Positions 34,985 through 46,228 of a stretch of DNA of 64,000 nucleotides are shown piece by piece (the first letter of the stretch is position 1; every line of letters begins with the position of its first letter). Source of the DNA: Carnegiea gigantea (taxonomy: Eukaryota > Streptophyta > Magnoliopsida > Caryophyllales > Cactaceae); assembly GCA_029747015.1 (NCBI GenBank), contig JAKOGI010000024.1, positions 1,568,501 through 1,632,500 of the forward strand, given 5' to 3'. Both the position numbers and the translations under genes were made by a program. The notes beneath the pieces are model-generated. The model did no database searches. It was not told where the DNA came from and saw nothing but the letters and a program-made list of their open reading frames with translations.

Positions 34985-35579
34985 TGTTGATTAGCAGACT
35001 TGAAAAATCATGGCCAAAAATCCAAGAATTAGCACAGTAGGACCATGCTAGACGACACGGACGTGTCAGGGTGAAGAAGTGGAGCATCAAAGGAAGACAG
35101 AAAAACGGCACTGGCGTGCCGTGCCACGTGGCACGTTCGTGCCATGCTCCATTCGGGCGCAGGTTTTCTCTGGCAGCTAGGGTTTGCTTTGGTGTGCAGT
35201 CTTCTTGGTGGCTAGGGTTCTCTTCTAGGGGTAAAACCCTGGACTTCTAGACCCTACATAAAGAGGTCTTGTATAGGATCTAAAATCATTCCTGAATCCC
35301 TGAACACATTAAGAGGTAGAGAGACTTTGAGAGAGATTATAAGAGAGATTGTAATTTTACTGTTGGATCAAATCAATTGTTGTGATTGTGATCATTTTGT
35401 ACTCTTCCTACTTATATAGTGGATTGATTGTGCTTGTCGCCGTCCATGGTTTTTTTCCCGCATTGGGTTTCAACGTAAATCTTATGTATCATTGCTTTGT
35501 TCTTGTTATCGTTCTTTAAGTTTCTGAATATCTATTTCATCCTATTGCTTCTACTATTGGTTTGCTCTAATTCCTAACA
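34985..35579 (+). repeat. Solo LTR related to the copia element at 59-61 kb
   Basis: It starts TGTTGATTAGC and ends ATTCCTAACA. It is collinear with the 58786-59404 LTR: palindrome tract, GGCTAGGGTT blocks, GTAAAACCC, TAGACCCTACATAAAG (TATA box mutated from CTATATAAAG), GAGAGATTATAAGAGAG, TGTCGCCGTCC and CATCCTATTGCTTC. No internal region is attached. The flanking five bases do not match (CCACT and AAAAA), so the duplication is lost or the ends are off by some bases. Confidence 0.8.
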
Positions 35580-35639
35580 AAAAATAACTATATGATTAAC
35601 AACATGTAGATCACAAAATTGCTTTACTTATCTGCCAAA

Positions 35640-36155
35640 TAAATAAGGGACCATCCTAGCATGGTGGAGGTTTGGGATCATTTCATGACTTTGAACCTTG
35701 AAACTTCCTTCTTCTTTAAGAATAGTTAGGACATATGGTTTTTAAGTAACTTGTCGAAGAAAGTACGTAACTTGAAGAGTGCCCCTCCCTTTGGTCTTTG
35801 ATTACTTAGTATTTGGCGAAGTGGAGGTGCTTAGGGGCTTTTAGCGAAGGAGAACAAATCCCTTTCCTTTTCACATGATTTCTTAATCAAATGGTACAAG
35901 GAGTTTACCTTTCCATTAGAGGCAGAGTTAAGATTAATTTCAAGAAAAGAAGGGCTGAGCCATGTGCAATTGCCTTTTGCTTGAAGCCCTCGATGAAAGA
36001 TTGGGTTTAGTTGAACGTGGATAGAGCAATCTCAAAGGATTTTGTAACAGCAATGGGGCCAAGCATTTTTTGGATCCTTAAGGTGAATGGATTTTTGGTT
36101 TTCAAGTCAAGCTTGTGAACATATCTAGGTGGAACTTATAACAATTTGGCGTGGC
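35640..36155 (+). pseudogene. LINE remnant, RNase H region (left part)
   Basis: A plus-strand frame near 35980-36050 reads KPSMKDWV-stop-LNVDRAISKDF, matching the W-x-LNVDGA start of the RNase H domain common in plant L1 elements, then WILKVNGFLVFKSSL. It stops at the MITE insertion (TTA at 36156-36158). Upstream of about 35980 nothing clear can be read. The copy is dead. Confidence 0.4.
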
Positions 36156-36158
36156 TTA

Positions 36159-36605
36159 GAGCATTTCCAACTTAAGTCCGCCTGCCACAATAGCAAAAGT
36201 TTCAATTTTTTCAAATTTGCATTCTATCACTTCTCCAACCAATGAAACTACAGCTTAAATTATCCAATAGAATATTGTTTTTTGAACCGACCCTGTAACA
36301 CGCAACATTTTTTTAACTACCTAAATAATATTTTTTATTTAAAAAAAGAAAAACAAATAAAAATTAAAAAAGGACCAAAAAGGGAATGAGATGGGGAACG
36401 TCCACATTTCCCCCTGTGCTTTGTATGGGTGGAATTGTAAGGTTCTACTTAGTGAGGAATTTGGGCCCCACCCACTAAAATACGAGTAGCCAAAAACGAA
36501 GGCTTCAGCAAAGTGTTGGTGAATTCAAACTATGAAGTCATTGTTTGCCTCCTCTAAATGGGGTAACTAACTCACCCTTTATCGGTAGTTGGAAATTGCA
36601 GAGTG
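36159..36605. mobile_element. MITE with TTA duplication, PIF/Harbinger-like
   Basis: The left end GAGCATTTCCAACTTAAG and the right end TAGTTGGAAATTGCAGAGTG are imperfect inverted repeats (shared core GCA(A)TTTCCAACT). TTA flanks both sides (36156-36158 and 36606-36608). The GAGCATTTCCAAC end with a TTA site is typical of Tourist-type MITEs. It is about 447 bp, AT-rich inside, and carries no coding capacity. It splits the LINE remnant. Confidence 0.6.
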
Positions 36606-36608
36606 TTA

Positions 36609-36880
36609 ATGGCTGAAGAACATTAAGAGGTTATCACCAAACATTGCTTTAAGGAAGCAACGAGGCCTCTGATCAATTAGCAGAGGAGTGCTTTCTGATG
36701 CACGAGAATTTTAATCTTGTGGGAAGGACCAATTTTTTTGGTCAAGAAAACTATTTTTGAGGATAATTCAGGGATGGTTTATAATACGGTGATTATGATG
36801 TAATTTTCTCTTTGTTATGGGCCTTTGGCCCTTCTTAGCACACACCCCAAAAAGAAAAGTCTCTACTAATTTGATTGTTC
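36609..36880 (+). pseudogene. LINE remnant, RNase H end (right part)
   Basis: After the MITE a frame reads FKEATRP and, one base shifted, SDQLAEECFLM, which resembles the HxxREANxxADxLA end of LINE RNase H. A TTGG-, GGCCTTTGGCCC- and AAAAAGAAAAG-containing tail follows, as in plant LINE 3' ends. Support is moderate and depends on the matching left part. Confidence 0.35.
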
Positions 36881-39015
36881 TCTTATTTTACTCATTTGAG
36901 TTTTCTTTTATAAGCACAAAATTGATGAAATAGACGTTCTTCAGCACATGCAAAATTATTTTACTCTTACCATTCTCTTTTGGCTTCATTTTAAATTAAT
37001 TTTTTTGGATGCACAATTATATTATCTTTTAGCTTCTTCTTCCCAAGAGATTATTACATGCATTATTTTGGCTATTATGTAGAAATTATAAAGTACGTCG
37101 AAAACCCCTCAGAGACACATACTATGTTAGAGCCCTTACAATAACCATGAACCAAACTTGACCCATGCATTACCCAGAACTATGAACATCACACAAGGTA
37201 TTAATGAAACTCAATTGGAGTTGATTGGAGTCTAGTAAGAGTCACTCATAATGTTGATTGTGTCAGAGTATCTGACTAAGCTACAAAAGCTAAATCTCAG
37301 TTTGAGTCGTTCATTAGGAAATTATTTAGTCTAACAATATGAAGTCACAAATTATGCCAATCTGATTGAAGTACGTGTAATTACAGCAATGTATAGTTTA
37401 TTAAATGCCTAAGAAGTTCATTATCGCTTGCATTGAAAAAAGCATTCTCTTGAATATAGTGAAGAGCATTAACATAACATTTATTGAGAGGAAATGCTCC
37501 TGACTTCTTGTTCATAATTATGAATTTTTTGGGTTATAGTCTTGCTAGAATAAGATTAGATTCATTTACCCTTTGCCTTGGTATAATTAGTGTGATTATT
37601 CTTAGAATTAGCTTTGACTCATCCCTAGGATGACATAGCATCAAGCTAAATCGGGAATCGACCAAAAACAAGCTAAGTAGTTAAGAATAGAAAAAACTAA
37701 GCAATGGCTACCTATCGTTGTCAAGCATTAAGTGTTAGTAGAATGCTTCTAATTAGACCTCCTGATCAACGAAGAAAATAACTTGATTAGCTAGATAATT
37801 TACGCGCAATGGCCGTATCAACTGTCACCTACATGAGAGGTGCTAAAGTGATTATCTCCTTTATGGAAAACTCGTTTAAGTTCATATGAAAAGAATTTAC
37901 TAAATAAAGAAACATTTGACTCCTAAAGCAAGCTGTTAAAGTCCTTGATGCAGATATCCCTATAATTCAAATTGAGGGTAGAAATTAGAGGATCCTTTCA
38001 ATGGCTATTATATCTACATCATACACTTCAAGGACTTCAATGAAGATTTATAAATAGAAGAGTTATGTGAAGATTGAGGGTTATAACATTTAAGCAAGAA
38101 ATAGAATATCTTTTAGAGAATAGCTTTCTAACTATTGCACTTAGTCTGCTTATTCAATTCCTTTATATTTGTGGTGTGACAAAAGTGAGTGAGAGTCACT
38201 ACTTCTATACATGAGAGCATTGAAGTAAACTCTAACTATATGTAAAAAGCAGTTGTGCTATCACTTAATGAGGCATCACAAAGTGCATTAAACTCTGATG
38301 TTAACAAGGAACAGTGAACCTTGTTGAATGTTATTCTTTTGATTGTTAGAAAACTCTAGAAGAGGAATCGGTTAGAGTACTCTCAGACATTTTGATAGTA
38401 GGCAACATGTTACAGAACACTTGTTGAACCTACCCTAAGGAGGTAGTGGACTATCTAAATCCTAAGGTTAAGGAAGGACCTTAGGTGAGAACAACTTGTT
38501 GAATTGGGTGAAGCTCATTAAAAAATCTCTTGTATTGCCTTTGCTTATATTCTTGACTAGCTTACAATTTCTGAGCTTATTCTTATAGCTTAGTAGAGTC
38601 TTTGACTGTATTACTGTTTGTTTTTAGAGTCTTTATTGGTATACTTGTTTCTTATCACATATAATGTAACTACTTAGTAGAGTTCTTATCTTTTGATGAA
38701 AGTTAACTTTACTAGGTTTTGATGAAAGTTAAGTTTAATATTTATTGGAGTGAAGACTTAAGGTCTACCCTAGTTGGAACTTCCATTGCCTATCACCTTA
38801 TAATAGGGTTTGGTGAAAGTTTAGTATCTATTAGAGTAAAGTTAGATCTTCCACTATTTAGAGACACCAGAGGTCCGACAAGTACGTTAGAGTTATAGAT
38901 CTGTGCGAATCGATCATTAGAAAATTATCAAACTTGACTATCTGACTTTAAAACTGGTGCAATCTAATGAAAACACTAATAGTTCAACAATGGTTTAATT
39001 GCCTCAAAATATTTA
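36881..39015. other. Gene-free DNA with degenerate LTR-like stretch
   Basis: No coding region. The stretch 37900-38600 has an LTR-like layout: TTTATAAATAGAAG (about 38046), then a leader-like section, GAATTGGGTGAAGC and CTCTTGTATTGCCTTTGC. It resembles 40230-40830 in wording and order and the end region of SIRE/Maximus-type copia LTRs. No pair of exact ends or duplication was found. Confidence 0.3.
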
Positions 39016-39023
39016 TTTGCGCA

Positions 39024-39669
39024 CAAGGGTGGATCCGACATGGGTTTAGTGGTGTCACCCGACACCCCTCCCAAAAAACTAGTATATAGCAAAAATTAAA
39101 AATTAATAAGTTATTATAAAGAAAAAAATGTGACAAATAGTTGTGTGACGATTAGGTTGCGTAAGCAATTGGAGTGTGGTTGATATGTTAGTAGGAAGGG
39201 TGCCTTAAGGTTTGATGTTCGAGCCTTGCTATATAGTGTTTTCTGTTTTCTGCATATTTAGTTTTGTTCATTAGTTTTTGGGTGAAGATTTGCATGCCCA
39301 AGCTGTTGGAGTGTGCTTCTTATATTACTAAGGAATGAGGTCGCGTGTTCGAACCTTGCTACACACATTTTCATTGTTTTTTCGCTTGTAATTTCGTTCA
39401 TTATTCGTTTTCATTTCATTCATTATTTTTTTTTTACACACGTGGGATATGAATTGAGATGTCATGTTAGAGTCTTATGTTCTGGAAGGCTTGGGCACTG
39501 ACATGTACTTGGAAATGTTCAGATCAGTTTGGTTTTTCGGCTTTTCAAGCGATCCCAACATCGGGTAGAAGTTATCGAAGTGTTCCGTATGAGGTACCCA
39601 ATGGATTGGCTTACTATTGCGTATTATTATTTTCAACACCCTTCTCTTAAATTCCTGACTTCACCACTC
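39024..39669. mobile_element. Non-autonomous hAT-type element
   Basis: The left end CAAGGGTGGATCCGACATGG and right end TTCCTGACTTCACCACTC are imperfect inverted repeats of the GTGGCGGATCC class. Flanks TTTGCGCA (39016-39023) and TTTGTGCA (39670-39677) match at 7 of 8 bases. The left end is followed by GGTGTCACCCGACACCCCTCC, as in related plant repeats (quoted as blocks GGTGTCACCC and GACACCCC). Two internal GTTCGA(A/G)CCTTGCTA blocks are part of the family. No transposase is encoded. Confidence 0.7.
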
Positions 39670-39677
39670 TTTGTGCA

Positions 39678-41275
39678 AATGAAGAATATAAAGAATGTAT
39701 ATAGAAATGTTGAATAAGAAAGCATATTCATATGATTGAGTTATTTATTTTAATAAGAAAACGTTCCTCAGGCCATCTTTATTATCAACACACTATGAAC
39801 ATTTATGAACCTAATTAAGTACCTTGCAACAAAGTGTAATCAATGGATATCTTGTACATTTGAAAGGGAAAGTCATTTGCTTATCTTATAACAAAAATGC
39901 GATTTACTTTATAGTCTACCAAATATGACAAGCTGTAAATGAAAGATGAAGCAAGCAAGATTCAAATTGTCATCTTTAATGCATATCTATCAACATCAAG
40001 CATTTAATGCAGTGCAGAGAACATCCTCTCAGACTCTCCAATCAACTGTCCTAATGTTAAGATTAGCAAAAAGATTAAGAGCAATAACTAAATCTATTGT
40101 TATATTGATATGAGAGGTTAGGATGATTATTCCATTTATGGGAATGAATTCAAAGTGCAAAGAAAACGAAAGAAAATGTTGATCAATTATAATAAGGAAA
40201 ATTCCAATTACTTGATCTGAAACAATAGCCAAGGACCCTAAATGGAATATTCTTGCAGTTTAAGATTAAGGGCTACAATTGAAGAAGCCTTTTGACAGCT
40301 TATACTTCAGTATCTAATGGTTTAGGAACAGTAAGCAAAATGTTAAAGTAGATGACCAATACGAAGAATAAAGGTTAAAACACTTGAGCATATTGATTGA
40401 ATAGGAAAAAAACACTTGTAGACTTAGTACTCAACTCCTAAATTTTGAATCAATCATGGGTTTTGCAAGAGTAAGTGAATGGTACATTGGTACTACTTTT
40501 CTACTAGTGTCATCCACCTGAGAGTTATGGAGCTCTAAAGGTTTTCCTAGAGCACTCTAACAAGCTCAACGTTTAAAATGCTCTAAGAAAACTTTGATTA
40601 GGCAAGGGGTTAAGGTGCTCTTGTTTAGTGTATTATTAAACTTATTAGAAGATTTTGGAAAAAGTTTGATTTCATCCAAGTAGTTAATGTGCTCATACTA
40701 AGCATATCTTGAGGACGTAAATGCAATTGGTTGAAATCCTAAGGAGGGAACCTTATGCAATGACTACCTTCAATTTAGATTGGGTGATCTTTGTGCTAAA
40801 ATTCCTTGTGTCATTTCATTTAGTTTCATGCACTGCTCAGAATCTATAAGCAAATCTTTGTTTCTATTTTTCAAAGACTTTGTTAGATTTGCTTTTGCAT
40901 GTAGGTCCACTGTCTCTCAGAGCCTCTAATGTATCTATCGTTGCACATTATTTTACTCCTAGTCAAAATTTTTCAAGTGCAAAAATTTTTATTAGTCACC
41001 CTATTTACTCTCCCTTTATAGTGATGTACCCTAACTTTCAGACCAGTAACGATGCAATTTCTTTCCCTGCACCCTTATTCTTTTTCCATCCCTCATTTCA
41101 TAATGAAAAGTTATTAGTATTATTTTCAGCTTAGACAAAAATTTTCGTATTTTAAGTATTCTTTGAGCAATTGTAGTTACTATAGTTTCTCATAAATTGT
41201 GGACTAATATCACATATAGTTACTAAAACCAAGTTATGAAAAACAATGACAAAGGGCATTCATTATATTCATTGG
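39678..41275. other. Gene-free DNA with degenerate LTR-like stretch
   Basis: No coding region. 40230-40830 parallels 37900-38600, with shared TTAAAACACTTGAGCA- and GATTGGGTGATC-like blocks. A run of thymine-rich DNA with a short frame at 40880-41134 is not convincing as a gene. It ends at the Athila target duplication ATAAG (41276-41280). Confidence 0.3.
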
Positions 41276-41280
41276 ATAAG

Positions 41281-42722
41281 TGTTACAGTTAAAAACCACA
41301 AGCATACAATGTAGCTGTACCTAGCAACCGGCATATATGGGTCGATACCACAAGGAACTCGCTTTCAATTACAAGACTAATCTGAACACTCAATCTAGGC
41401 AAATCGAATTTGGAGACTTAACTAACAACTAAGAAAGCAGTAAAAACTAAGAATGAGATTAAGAAATTAAAGCATTAAAACGCTCAGGTTGGAATTAACA
41501 ACACGATTATGCTAGTGAATCAATTACTAACCCAATCAAACAAAACCAAGCATTGCATCATGAGTGGACAGAATGTCAATTAAGCTCATCTCTTCCCTTT
41601 CTCAAGGGCCGAGGACTAATCCTAGCACTATAGCAGGCTATTTTCATGGGACTAAGTCAAAGACTTATAAGATCTACAATCCCAAATCCCAATTTGAACT
41701 TCAATTATTTTCATATCAAAATCCTAATTGCATACTAAGTCACGCTAGGGAAAGGTTTCATCTCTTAACATTCACCTAAACCATAATAACATTGGATGAA
41801 CGATCTTTCAAGTAATTCATCGAACACGTGGTGTGCATAGTAGAAATCATAGACATAAACATGGGAAAAGTAAGGATTTAGGGCTAAATCATGATTCAAC
41901 AAAACATAAATGGCATTAATACCAATCTAAATTGGAAGACTTAGCCTACAGTCATATTGGCAACACCAATTCAAAACCCCAATTCAACAAACACGATAAT
42001 AATAAATCCCTAGAATAACAAAGTTGAACAAACAGAGAATTAAGAGACAAACTCGAATTAATCGTTGTGGAAAGGTAGAGCAATCTTTAACTATAGTAAA
42101 TTCAATCCAAAAGCACTAATAAAATCCCCTCACAAAACCCTAGAAATCGCCTAAGAAAAGTGCTCCCAAAAGAAAACAAAAGATGTCTGAATACAAGCCC
42201 TGAAAAACAATTAAGCACGAAAAATTAGGGGACGTACGACCCTAGAAAAATGCACACAGCCATCCGTGCAAAATTTCTCGGCAGGGCGCACGGCCGTGCA
42301 AAAGTGCACGACCAACCATGCAACTCTATAGGAAACTTTCTGCCTCTGGTGTACGGTCGTGCAAAAGTGCACGGCCAATTGTGCAACTTTCTGACTTCAA
42401 TTTTTGACTTGCACAACCATGCTACATGCACGATTGCCTATGCAAGTGTCTTCCCTTTGATTCCTTAAGCCTTTGACCCTTCCATTCGATCCTTGAACCT
42501 CATTCCTTCCCATGGTATTACTTCTTGTTCACTTTTGACCAATAAGCATTAAAATTCTTCTAATCAAGACCAACATACCTATAAAAAGAAGACTCGGCCC
42601 AAATAAGATAATCATGACTAACAAGGAGTAAATTTTTCCCAAATCTTCCACTAATCTTAGGGCATATATGGAAAAGATTGGTGGAATTGAAGGGTTCAAA
42701 TGGTGAAATTAGAGGATTATCA
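41281..42722 (-). repeat. 3' LTR of Athila copy 2
   Basis: 1442 bp. On the plus strand it runs TGTTACAGTT...GGATTATCA. It carries a tandem palindrome tract at 42249-42440, with the perfect GCACGGCCGTGC at 42288-42299 and a second unit about 63 bp later. The start on the minus strand follows the purine tract AATAGGAGAGT. Confidence 0.9.
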
Positions 42723-44493
42723 ACTCTCCTATTTTTATCTCTTACTTGTCCCCAAGCAAGACTACTCTTGGATGATCAGAAAGGAAGATGAACCTCTAAA
42801 GACATCCTTCTCAAGAAAGAGATAATAACTGATCGATCAAATAATCATCCATCAAAGGAAGTTCAATAAAGGTATCCCAAGCATTTTCAATACAACATGT
42901 ACACCATTATCTATAGACTACTCTACCAAGATGCAACACACCAGACACCTCAGTATTGATTGACATAGTAAGCCAAGATATTCCTCAAGATGTGGTGAGC
43001 AAGCGTGATCGGTAGAACCTCACTTTGGAATAAAATGGGACACTTCTCTCAATGTGTTTGGATTGTAGAATTCAGGTACACCTAATACTCATACTAGTCA
43101 TGCAAACTACCATATGCTTGGCAAAGCTCTTTATTCTCCACTACTCATGTAAAATGCAAAGATGTCAATCATAGGGACTTGCAAGAGGGTTGTAATGAGC
43201 TAAGGTTATGGGTGAGAAGGTGAATCATTTTAGAAAAGGTGGAGTTACTAGTAAAGAGACTAGGGCGTTCAACACTTCTACAACAATAAACATTCCACTT
43301 TACACATCCATTGGGAATGAGATAAAACCCCACAAAGAAAACCATATAGAAGAAGTTGATCGGACTTATTGAATGATTCACCATGCCAAACACTTATTCA
43401 CAACTTCTCTTTTTCACTTTTTCCTTTCTTTTTTTTTTCAATTCTCTTCAAATTTTTTTTCTTTTTTTTTTTCTCAAGAGGAAAAACAAAAGTTGTGAAT
43501 GACATAGGAAATATGAACTCTTAATACATACTCCTTGAAATCAGACACTACTATTGGAAAACACCCAAACAGATGGAATCGTCCTCAAAATATACCCAAC
43601 TAAATGTAGAAGTGTTGCTCTACTAGACTTTGGCTAAGGTGTGAAGATTATGCATAGGCTAAAGGTGCAGTGAATAGGGTGCAACAATAAAACAGGGAAA
43701 GGCTCAAAGGGTTAACAAGAGGAATAATTCATATCAATGGGTGTCTTTTAGGCTCATGTGGTCAAGCAAAACAAAGGGAGCCTTAATCATGTTAACATAT
43801 TGCACCTGCCAAATGTAATATCGATGAGAAATATGCTAAGTTCTAGAGATGCATTCATTAATGAGTCACACAAGAAAGAAAATATGAGACTATATGTAGT
43901 GAATAGTCATTAGGTTCAACATCTCATAGGTCATTCTACCAAAATCAATACAACTCAGTCAAAAATGCCACTTATTAAGGTCAATCAGGTTGAACTACAT
44001 GAATCTCAAGGGTGAATGGCACACAACATAGGGCAAAGCAATTTAAAATGGTGACGTCAATATAATTTCACAAAATTTACACCAAGACGAGCCACACCTC
44101 AACACATAGTCGATTCAATCAATTAATCAGTACTCCTTAAATAATGATCATCAGAGGAGTTTTCGCAAACTCTTATTTCAAAATTTTTTCAATTTTTAAA
44201 TTTTTTCAAAAGTAAAAAATCTAACTAAGAAAACAATAAAACACATAGGGGATAATGAAGAGAAGGGTAAGGAGCACGCTAAGGATGGGTACCTGGAAAT
44301 TAAGAATACCCAACTCGATCATTTCTCCTTTTATGATGCAAAATCTAGCCTATATGCTCTATATCACATGCTCAACTAAACGAAAAATGCAAAAATGACC
44401 TAATAAAACTACATGAAATTCCACGTATATGATGCAAATACAAGAGATGTTATTCAAATCCCACCTTGTAGTCCATAATTTCACCCAAATGGG
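42723..44493 (-). other. Non-coding 3' region of Athila copy 2
   Basis: No protein homology. Poly-pyrimidine/purine runs at about 43415-43475 and 44175-44220 match in kind the 3' region of Athila copy 1. A CTTGCTTGGGGACAAGTAAG tract (minus strand, complement of about 42747-42766) precedes the LTR, as in copy 1. Confidence 0.6.
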
Positions 44494-45000
44494 CTACAAG
44501 CTCACTACCCTATGCTTCGGACTTTCATTGACCTTAATGTAGGGACAAACAAAGGAATAAGGGAGTAAAAGCCTATAAGGCGAAGGGGAGAGTGGCTGAA
44601 GGGGGAAGAATGACACCTCACTTTTTTTTTGAAATGCAAAAACAATTAAACACTTGGGTTGTCGCTCAAGAAGCACTTGTTCAATGTCCCTAACATGACC
44701 ATTACCTTCGGCGGTAGGAGAAGATGAGAAGGACAGAGGTTGGAGATTTGAGGTGGTGAATAGTGATGCATCCACCACCTCTCCAAGATGAAAAGTGGTG
44801 CCTCCAAAATAGGTCAAGAGTGGCGAAGGTAAGTCATAGGGTGCATAATGCCTTGGGTCAAGTAACCCATCTCCTTTAAACACCCTTATCCCAAAGACGG
44901 CTTCAGAAACCAGAGGAGGGACAGAAGCTACAGGAATGGAAGGTGTTAGAAGTGGAAGGTTGGTGGGCAGTAGAAAGTAGAAGTCTATCTACTCCCACAC
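44494..45000 (-). pseudogene. Athila copy 2 post-protease frame joined to post-integrase region
   Basis: The frame (ATG at 44883) reads MFKGDGLLDPRHYAPYDLP, then LTYFGGTTFHLGEVVDAS, then HVRDIEQVLLERQPKC. The last block corresponds to ERQPK-like sequence after integrase in Athila copy 1 (about 11440-11470). It follows the end of protease within a few hundred bases, so it marks the deletion joint that removed RT, RNase H and integrase. Whether the intervening segment is new sequence or a diverged Athila part is not clear. Confidence 0.45.
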
Positions 45001-45671
45001 AAATAAAAGGATATCCTTCCTGTAGTGACATCAATCACAACTCCTGCAGTTGCTAAGAATGGCCTCCTCTATGTAATAGGTAATTGAGAGTTGTCATCCA
45101 TGTCTATCACTATGAAGTTGTATGGGATTATGAACATACCCACCAGGGCTGGAACATTTTTCGAAATGCCTACAGGCCGCCTAATGGAGTGATCTGTTAG
45201 TTTTATGGTCATGTGGGTGGGCTTCATGTCATGAAGCTGAAGCTTTCTATAGATAAAGAGGGGCATGATGCTTACACTGGCTCCCAAGTCACAAAGAGCC
45301 CTCTCGATCTCCAGATCCCCTATAGAGTAAGGAATGGAGAAACTCCTTGGATCTTGCAGCTTCTACGTCGACTTGCTTTGAAGAACCACGTTGCACACCT
45401 CTTCCAGAGGGGCTACTGAAGCCTTTTCAAGCATGGCTATCTTGGAAAGGAGCTCTCGTAAAAATTTCAGGCAGAAGGGTGCTTTTTTAAGAGCTTCCAA
45501 GAAGGGGACATTAACATATACCCTCTTCAGCAAATCTAGGAACCTAATAAACGGGGGCTCAAGTATGAATCCTTCCACCCTCTTAGGATATAGAATAGGT
45601 GGCTGGTAGGGGTGAGGTAGAGGTAACTTAGTACCCGTCTCCTCTAAACTTTGATTCCCTCTTTTTTTCAT
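45001..45671 (-). pseudogene. Athila copy 2 protease region
   Basis: On the minus strand: PFIRFLDLLKRVYVNVPFLEAL and KAPFCLKFLRELLSK (in 45671-45363), then CDLGAS-type MGASVSIMPLFIYRKLQL (45287 on), IDMDDNSQLPIT and, after a shift, RPFLATAGVVIDVTTGR near 45050. These are collinear with the protease region of Athila copy 1 at 7938-8490. A stop at 45363 and a frame change split it. Confidence 0.75.
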
Positions 45672-46228
45672 TTTGTTTCTACAGATACAGGAGCTGAAGC
45701 TATCTCCTGAAGTACAATCACATGGCTCCCCATCAACCCCTCACCTCTTGCAAAAATGGTATTGATGTGACCCCTGGGGTTGGTCTCAGCTGGCCTGGTA
45801 GCTGCCCTTGGGGCCAAGAGAGACTGCTGACTTATTGAGTGATTTGAACAATTTGGGTATTCATCATCCTCTGGTGGAAGGCCATAACATTGAACTTGAA
45901 GGTCAACTGATTAATCACCTCACCAAGTGCTTCATCAGTCTTGGTTTGAGTCCAAATAAAGCGCTTCATAAGATTCTCTAAATTAGATTTTGGCTGTGCG
46001 GGTTGAGGGAGTGGTTGTATAGAGCTCTATACTAGAGCCCGGGTGCTTTCATAGTATTTTGAGGTTGAAGATTAGGGTTCCTGTAAGGAATGTTGGGTAG
46101 CTTTTCCATCCAAAACTGTGAGCATTAGGGTAGGAATTGTTTAATAGTGGTGATGGATTGAAAGCATGCATGACATGAGCGTGTTCAATGAAAGGAAACT
46201 CATTGTAGCACTTAATAGATGTGTATCC

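Noticed and set aside
34980..35584. Target duplication for the solo LTR
   Set aside because: The five bases on the two sides (CCACT and AAAAA) do not match.
39213..39365. GTTCGAGCC and GTTCGAACC words suggesting tRNA genes
   Set aside because: No A box, anticodon stem or acceptor stem; both lie inside a hAT-type element.
42250..42468. Cys/His/Arg-rich frames on both strands over the Athila LTR
   Set aside because: They arise from the palindromic CACGG repeats, which read open in several frames; the matching frames in the other LTR diverge.
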